This document shows positions 60,861 through 64,000 of a stretch of 64,000 bases of DNA, in pieces. The stretch lies in NCBI RefSeq assembly GCF_004342915.1, contig NZ_SLWL01000010.1, forward strand, positions 62,001-126,000, in the 5' to 3' direction. Under the pieces are notes generated by a model. It was not told the DNA's origin and did not search any database. It was given only the letters and a program-made list of their open reading frames with translations. Made by a program: the position numbers and the translations under genes. Position 1 is the first letter of the stretch; each line of letters starts with the position of its first letter. Source of the stretch: Camelimonas lactis (GTDB lineage: Bacteria > Pseudomonadota > Alphaproteobacteria > Rhizobiales > Beijerinckiaceae).

Positions 60861-61752
60861 ATGCCGTCCACGTTGCGTGATGCGAACCCTTTCCCCTCCA
60901 TGTGCAGAACCAGGGGTACGGGTGGCGTCGCGGCGCTGCTGGCCGCCTGCTGTCTGGCCATCATGCACGCGCGCGCCCAGTCCATGAACGCCCAGTTCAT
61001 GAACGTTCAGTCCAAGAACGCCCGGCACACGCGCGCCGGCGACCCCGGGACCCGTCATGGCGTTGTCGGGGACGCGTTGACCCGGATCAGACGGGCGGGG
61101 GTGCTCAGGATTGGCCTCACCGGCGACTTACCGGCCCTTCAATTTCAGAACGCCCGGCGGCCCTCTGGAAGGCGCCGACGTGGCCATGGCGAGGGATTTC
61201 GCCAGAACCATTGGCGTCCGGCCGGCGTTCGTCATGACGACCTGGGCCTCGTTGTCCGACGATTTTTCCGCCAGCAGATTTGACATCGCCGTTGGCGGCG
61301 TCAGCGTCGACCCCGCCCGCGCCCGGCTGGGGGTGTTCTCGCAATCTTATGCGCGCGATGGCAAAAGGCCGGTGGTCCGGTGCGCCGACGCCCGACGTTT
61401 CACGGGGATCGACGCGATGGACCGGCCGGATGTGCGCGTTATCGTCAATCCGGGCGGAACACACGAGCGTTTTGCTCGCGAACGGCTGGCGCGCGCCGCC
61501 ATCACCGTTTTTCCCGACAACACCCGGATTTTCGACCAGATCATCGCCGGCAAGGCCGACGTCATGGTCACCGACGGGGTCGAGGTTGATCTTCAATCCC
61601 GCCCGCATCCCGGCGTGCTCTGCCCGGCAGAGGTCGGCTCGCCATTCACGCATTTTGATAAGGCCTGGTTGCTGCCTCGCGATGCACGGTTCGCAGCCGT
61701 GGCCAACCGCTTCATCGCGGCGGAAATACGCAACGGCGGATGGGCCGCCTGA
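60861..61752 (+). pseudogene. cyclohexadienyl dehydratase (PheC)-like periplasmic protein, disrupted by a one-base frameshift
   Basis: The first frame from ATG 60861 (after GGGGG) gives a signal region (GVAALLAACCLAIMHARAQ) and ALTRIRRAGVLRIGLTGD. At TT 61128-61129 one T is in excess. Removing it restores GDYRPFNFRTPGGPLEGAD, and the other frame then continues to 61752 with FDIAVGGVSVDPARARLGVF, VNPGGTHERFARERL, ADVMVTDGVEVDLQSRPHPG and FDKAWLLPRD. These are blocks of the PheC-type members of the SBP_bac_3 family, which convert prephenate or arogenate in the periplasm. Length and all later blocks are normal, so this is either a recent mutation or a sequencing error. Confidence 0.7.
60981..61025. 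repeat. three 15-bp tandem units in the N-terminal coding region
   Basis: TCCATGAACGCCCAG, TTCATGAACGTTCAG and TCCAAGAACGCCCGG follow one another at 60981-61025, in phase with the coding frame, and encode SMNAQ, FMNVQ and SKNAR. They lengthen the linker after the signal peptide of the PheC-like gene. Confidence 0.8.
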
Positions 61753-62043
61753 TTGCGCCAGGCCATGTGAGCCGATGGCGACGCGCGCCTCCAGCCCGGT
61801 GCTCGCCGGCAAGGGCAGGCGCGTGCAGTTGGCGGAAGTCCGGCAGTTTTGCCGGAATTTTGCCATGATTGCCGCAAGCCGTTAAAACAGACGCCATCAT
61901 CATCCCTGCACACCATGGCGCCGGTTGATGGGGAGGCTGGCGGCGACCGTCCTGCTCCTCCCGCACCGCCTTCCGCACATGCCGGCGCCTCAATGCCAGC
62001 CGCTTTCGGTCATCAGGGCGGCGTTTGCAGAACTGGAGGCGTT

Positions 62044-64000
62044 TTGTCGGGTTTTGTTGTGAAGCCGCCTGTGTTTTTTGGCGCGGTGGCGATTATCGTC
62101 GTCTTCCTGCTCATCGGGGCGCTGCTGCCCGGTCAGGCGGAAACGGCGTTCAGCGCGATGCAGGCGTGGGTGCTGTCGCGCTTTGGCTGGTTCTATCTGC
62201 TTTCCGTCGCCATATTCGTCGGCGCCGCCATCATTCTTGCGGCCGGGCGCACCGGCGACCTCAAGCTGGGCCCCGATGACGCGGAGCCTGATTTTCCCTA
62301 TCTCTCCTGGCTGGCGATGCTGTTCGCCGCCGGCATGGGCATCGGCCTGATGTATTTTGCCGTCGGCGAGCCGCTGATGCACGCCGCCGCGCCGCCGGAT
62401 GTTCCGCCGGGCGGGCCGGCCGCGCGTCGCGCCGCCATGAGCATCACCTTCTTCCATTGGGGCATTCACGCCTGGGCGATCTACGCCATCGTCGGCCTGT
62501 CGCTGGCCTATTTCGGCTTCCGCTACAACCTGCCGCTCACCATCCGCTCCGGGCTTTATCCGCTGCTGAAAAACCGCATCAACGGCGGCCTTGGCCATGC
62601 GGTCGACATCTTCGCCATCTGCGGCACGGTGTTCGGCATCGCCGCCTCGCTTGGCTTCGGCGTGATGCAGATGAGCGCCGGCCTGCATTATCTCACCGGC
62701 ATTGAAGCCTCGACCCGCCTCAACCTTGTCCTGGTTGTCGCCGTCACTGCCGTCGCCACCCTGTCCGCCGTCAGCGGCGTCGAGAAGGGCGTGCGGCGGC
62801 TCAGCGAACTCAACCTGGTGGTCGCCATCCTGCTGATGCTGTTCGTGCTCATCGTCGGCCCGACGGAGCTGCTGATGCGCGACTTCGTCCAGAACATCGG
62901 CGCCTGGCTGGATACGCTGCTGCTGCGCACCTTCAACATCTACGCCTACGATCCCAAACCCTGGATCGACAAATGGACCCTGTTCTACTGGGCGTGGTGG
63001 ATTTCCTGGTCGCCGTTCGTCGGCATGTTCATCGCCCGCATCTCGCGCGGCCGCACGGTGCGCGAGTTCGTCATCGGCGTGCTGCTGGCCCCCACCGCCT
63101 TCACCTTCTTCTGGATGACCGTGTTCGGCAACACGGCGATGTTCGTTGACCAGACGGCGGCGCACGGCGCGTTGTCCGCCGCCGTGCAGGCGGACCTGTC
63201 GGTGGCCCTGTTCCAGTTCTTCACCTATCTGCCGTGGCCGGCGATCACCTCGACGGTGGCGGTGATCCTCGTGGCGATCTTCTTCGTCACGTCGGCCGAT
63301 TCCGGTTCGCTGGTGGTCGATACCCTGGCCTCGGGCGGCGAAACCCGCACGCCGTGGCTGCAACGGGTGTTCTGGTGCGCGCTTGAGGGGGGCGCGGCGG
63401 CGGTGCTGCTGCTCACCGGAGGGCTCGCCGCCCTGCAGGCCGCAACCGTGGCGACGGCGCTGCCGTTCTGCGTCATCATGCTGGTGCTGGTCTGGGGCCT
63501 GTTTCGCGGCATGCGCGCCGATCTCGTGCAGGCCAGCGCCCGCGGCGCCCTGGCCGCCACGCCGGCCGCCCCGGTTCCGTGGCAGCGCCGTCTGTCCCTG
63601 ATCATCAACACGCCGGACGCGGATGACGTCGCTGCGTTCATCGAACGTCAGGCGACGCCCGCGCTGGAAAGCGTCGCCGGGGAGCTGACCCGGCGCGGCC
63701 GGCCGGCGCGCGTCGCGCGCGGTGAGGGTGGGGCAATATCCCTGGTCGCCGCCGTCGAGGGCGTGCGCGACTTCATCTACGGCGTGCAGGTGGCCGAACA
63801 CCGCCTGCCGGGCGTCACCATGCTCGACACCCGCGACGCCGACGTGCGCCATGAGGCGCGGACCTTTTTCAGCGATGGTTCGCGCGGCTACGACATCATG
63901 GGGCTGACGCGGGAGCAGATCATTTTCGATGTGCTCAGCCAGTATGAAGCCTGGCAGGCGGTCACCCAGACGCCGGAAGCGGCCCTGGTGGTCAGCGCGC
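62044..64000 (+). CDS. BCCT-family betaine/choline/carnitine transporter, C-terminus beyond window
   Basis: An open frame from TTG 62044 (GGAGG at 62035-62039) runs off the right edge after 652 codons. It has the BCCT pattern of twelve membrane segments: [40 protein letters not shown], the signature [20 protein letters not shown] then [15 protein letters not shown], and [20 protein letters not shown]. Residues beyond about 520 are a long cytoplasmic C-terminal domain ([20 protein letters not shown] onward) like that of BetT, which senses osmotic strength. It imports a quaternary ammonium solute with Na+ or H+. A 620-residue antisense frame over it is not real. Confidence 0.93.
   Translation, partial: MSGFVVKPPVFFGAVAIIVVFLLIGALLPGQAETAFSAMQAWVLSRFGWFYLLSVAIFVGAAIILAAGRTGDLKLGPDDAEPDFPYLSWLAMLFAAGMGIGLMYFAVGEPLMHAAAPPDVPPGGPAARRAAMSITFFHWGIHAWAIYAIVGLSLAYFGFRYNLPLTIRSGLYPLLKNRINGGLGHAVDIFAICGTVFGIAASLGFGVMQMSAGLHYLTGIEASTRLNLVLVVAVTAVATLSAVSGVEKGVRRLSELNLVVAILLMLFVLIVGPTELLMRDFVQNIGAWLDTLLLRTFNIYAYDPKPWIDKWTLFYWAWWISWSPFVGMFIARISRGRTVREFVIGVLLAPTAFTFFWMTVFGNTAMFVDQTAAHGALSAAVQADLSVALFQFFTYLPWPAITSTVAVILVAIFFVTSADSGSLVVDTLASGGETRTPWLQRVFWCALEGGAAAVLLLTGGLAALQAATVATALPFCVIMLVLVWGLFRGMRADLVQASARGALAATPAAPVPWQRRLSLIINTPDADDVAAFIERQATPALESVAGELTRRGRPARVARGEGGAISLVAAVEGVRDFIYGVQVAEHRLPGVTMLDTRDADVRHEARTFFSDGSRGYDIMGLTREQIIFDVLSQYEAWQAVTQTPEAALVVSA

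Noticed and set aside
61990-63852. 620-codon minus-strand frame
   Set aside because: It is antisense to the BCCT transporter, which has clear membrane segments and family motifs; the antisense product is His/Gly/Gln-rich with no domain.

Overview
The window is about 64 kb of very GC-rich DNA from an alphaproteobacterium, most likely of the order Hyphomicrobiales (Rhizobiales). This is an inference from base composition, the number of ABC uptake systems, an Irr/ICE-like palindrome in front of an iron-transport gene, and rhizobial-style intergenic hairpins. Most of it is ordinary chromosome for transport and carboxylic acid or acyl-CoA metabolism. Two accessory pieces stand out: a type I-C CRISPR array with no cas genes in view, and a small tRNA-integrated island with an anti-phage-like gene pair.

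Layout. Positions 1-8279 hold an edge-truncated solute-binding protein, a VOC protein, a PaaI-type thioesterase, an alkanesulfonate operon (unknown small gene, ssuE, ssuA, ssuD, ssuC, ssuB) and a Liv-type binding protein. Positions 8443-11615 hold a YegP-like protein, an L-2-hydroxyglutarate-dehydrogenase-like oxidase, an ArsC/Spx-like protein and the tRNA hydroxylase TrhO. Positions 11622-15641 are an Fe(III) ABC transporter (fbpC, fbpA, fbpB on the minus strand). Positions 15813-21083 hold an AhpD-like protein, an FAD oxidase, a cysteine hydrolase, an unusual Inh-plus-SH3 secreted protein and DipZ. Positions 21412-26695 are a metal-efflux unit (His-rich protein, CzcB-like, CzcA-like). Positions 26843-32357 hold a PoxB-like enzyme, a phosphotransferase, an acyl-CoA synthetase and a TetR regulator. 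After a small Cys-rich secreted protein comes a repeat-rich non-coding stretch and the CRISPR array (33824-35302), then an MFS transporter divergent from an AraC regulator.

The island spans 37823-43023. It is bounded by an 18-bp direct repeat whose right copy is the 3' end of tRNA-Phe(GAA). Pairs of TTGKACCA motifs sit about 64 bp inside each repeat in mirror order, as expected of integrase arm sites. The cargo, of lower GC, is a DUF4297/Cap4-type nuclease gene followed by an SMC/Rad50-like ATPase gene (a Lamassu-like pair). Then come a run of five hairpins ending in a U-tract, a decayed RNase HI gene, and the truncated remains of an integrase and a secreted protein that abut each other head-on.

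Right of tRNA-Phe, 43622-48746 is a branched-chain-amino-acid-type ABC transporter (livJ, livH, a livM-livG fusion, livF). A TetR regulator then faces a catabolic operon (50225-60714): acyl-CoA carboxylase beta and alpha subunits, acyl-CoA dehydrogenase, enoyl-CoA hydratase, an AtuA-family protein, a GST and a thiolase. This gene set resembles the acyclic terpene/leucine (atu/liu) pathways, in which a branched acyl-CoA is dehydrogenated, carboxylated, hydrated and cleaved. The window ends with a frameshifted cyclohexadienyl-dehydratase-like gene and a BCCT-family osmolyte transporter cut by the right edge.
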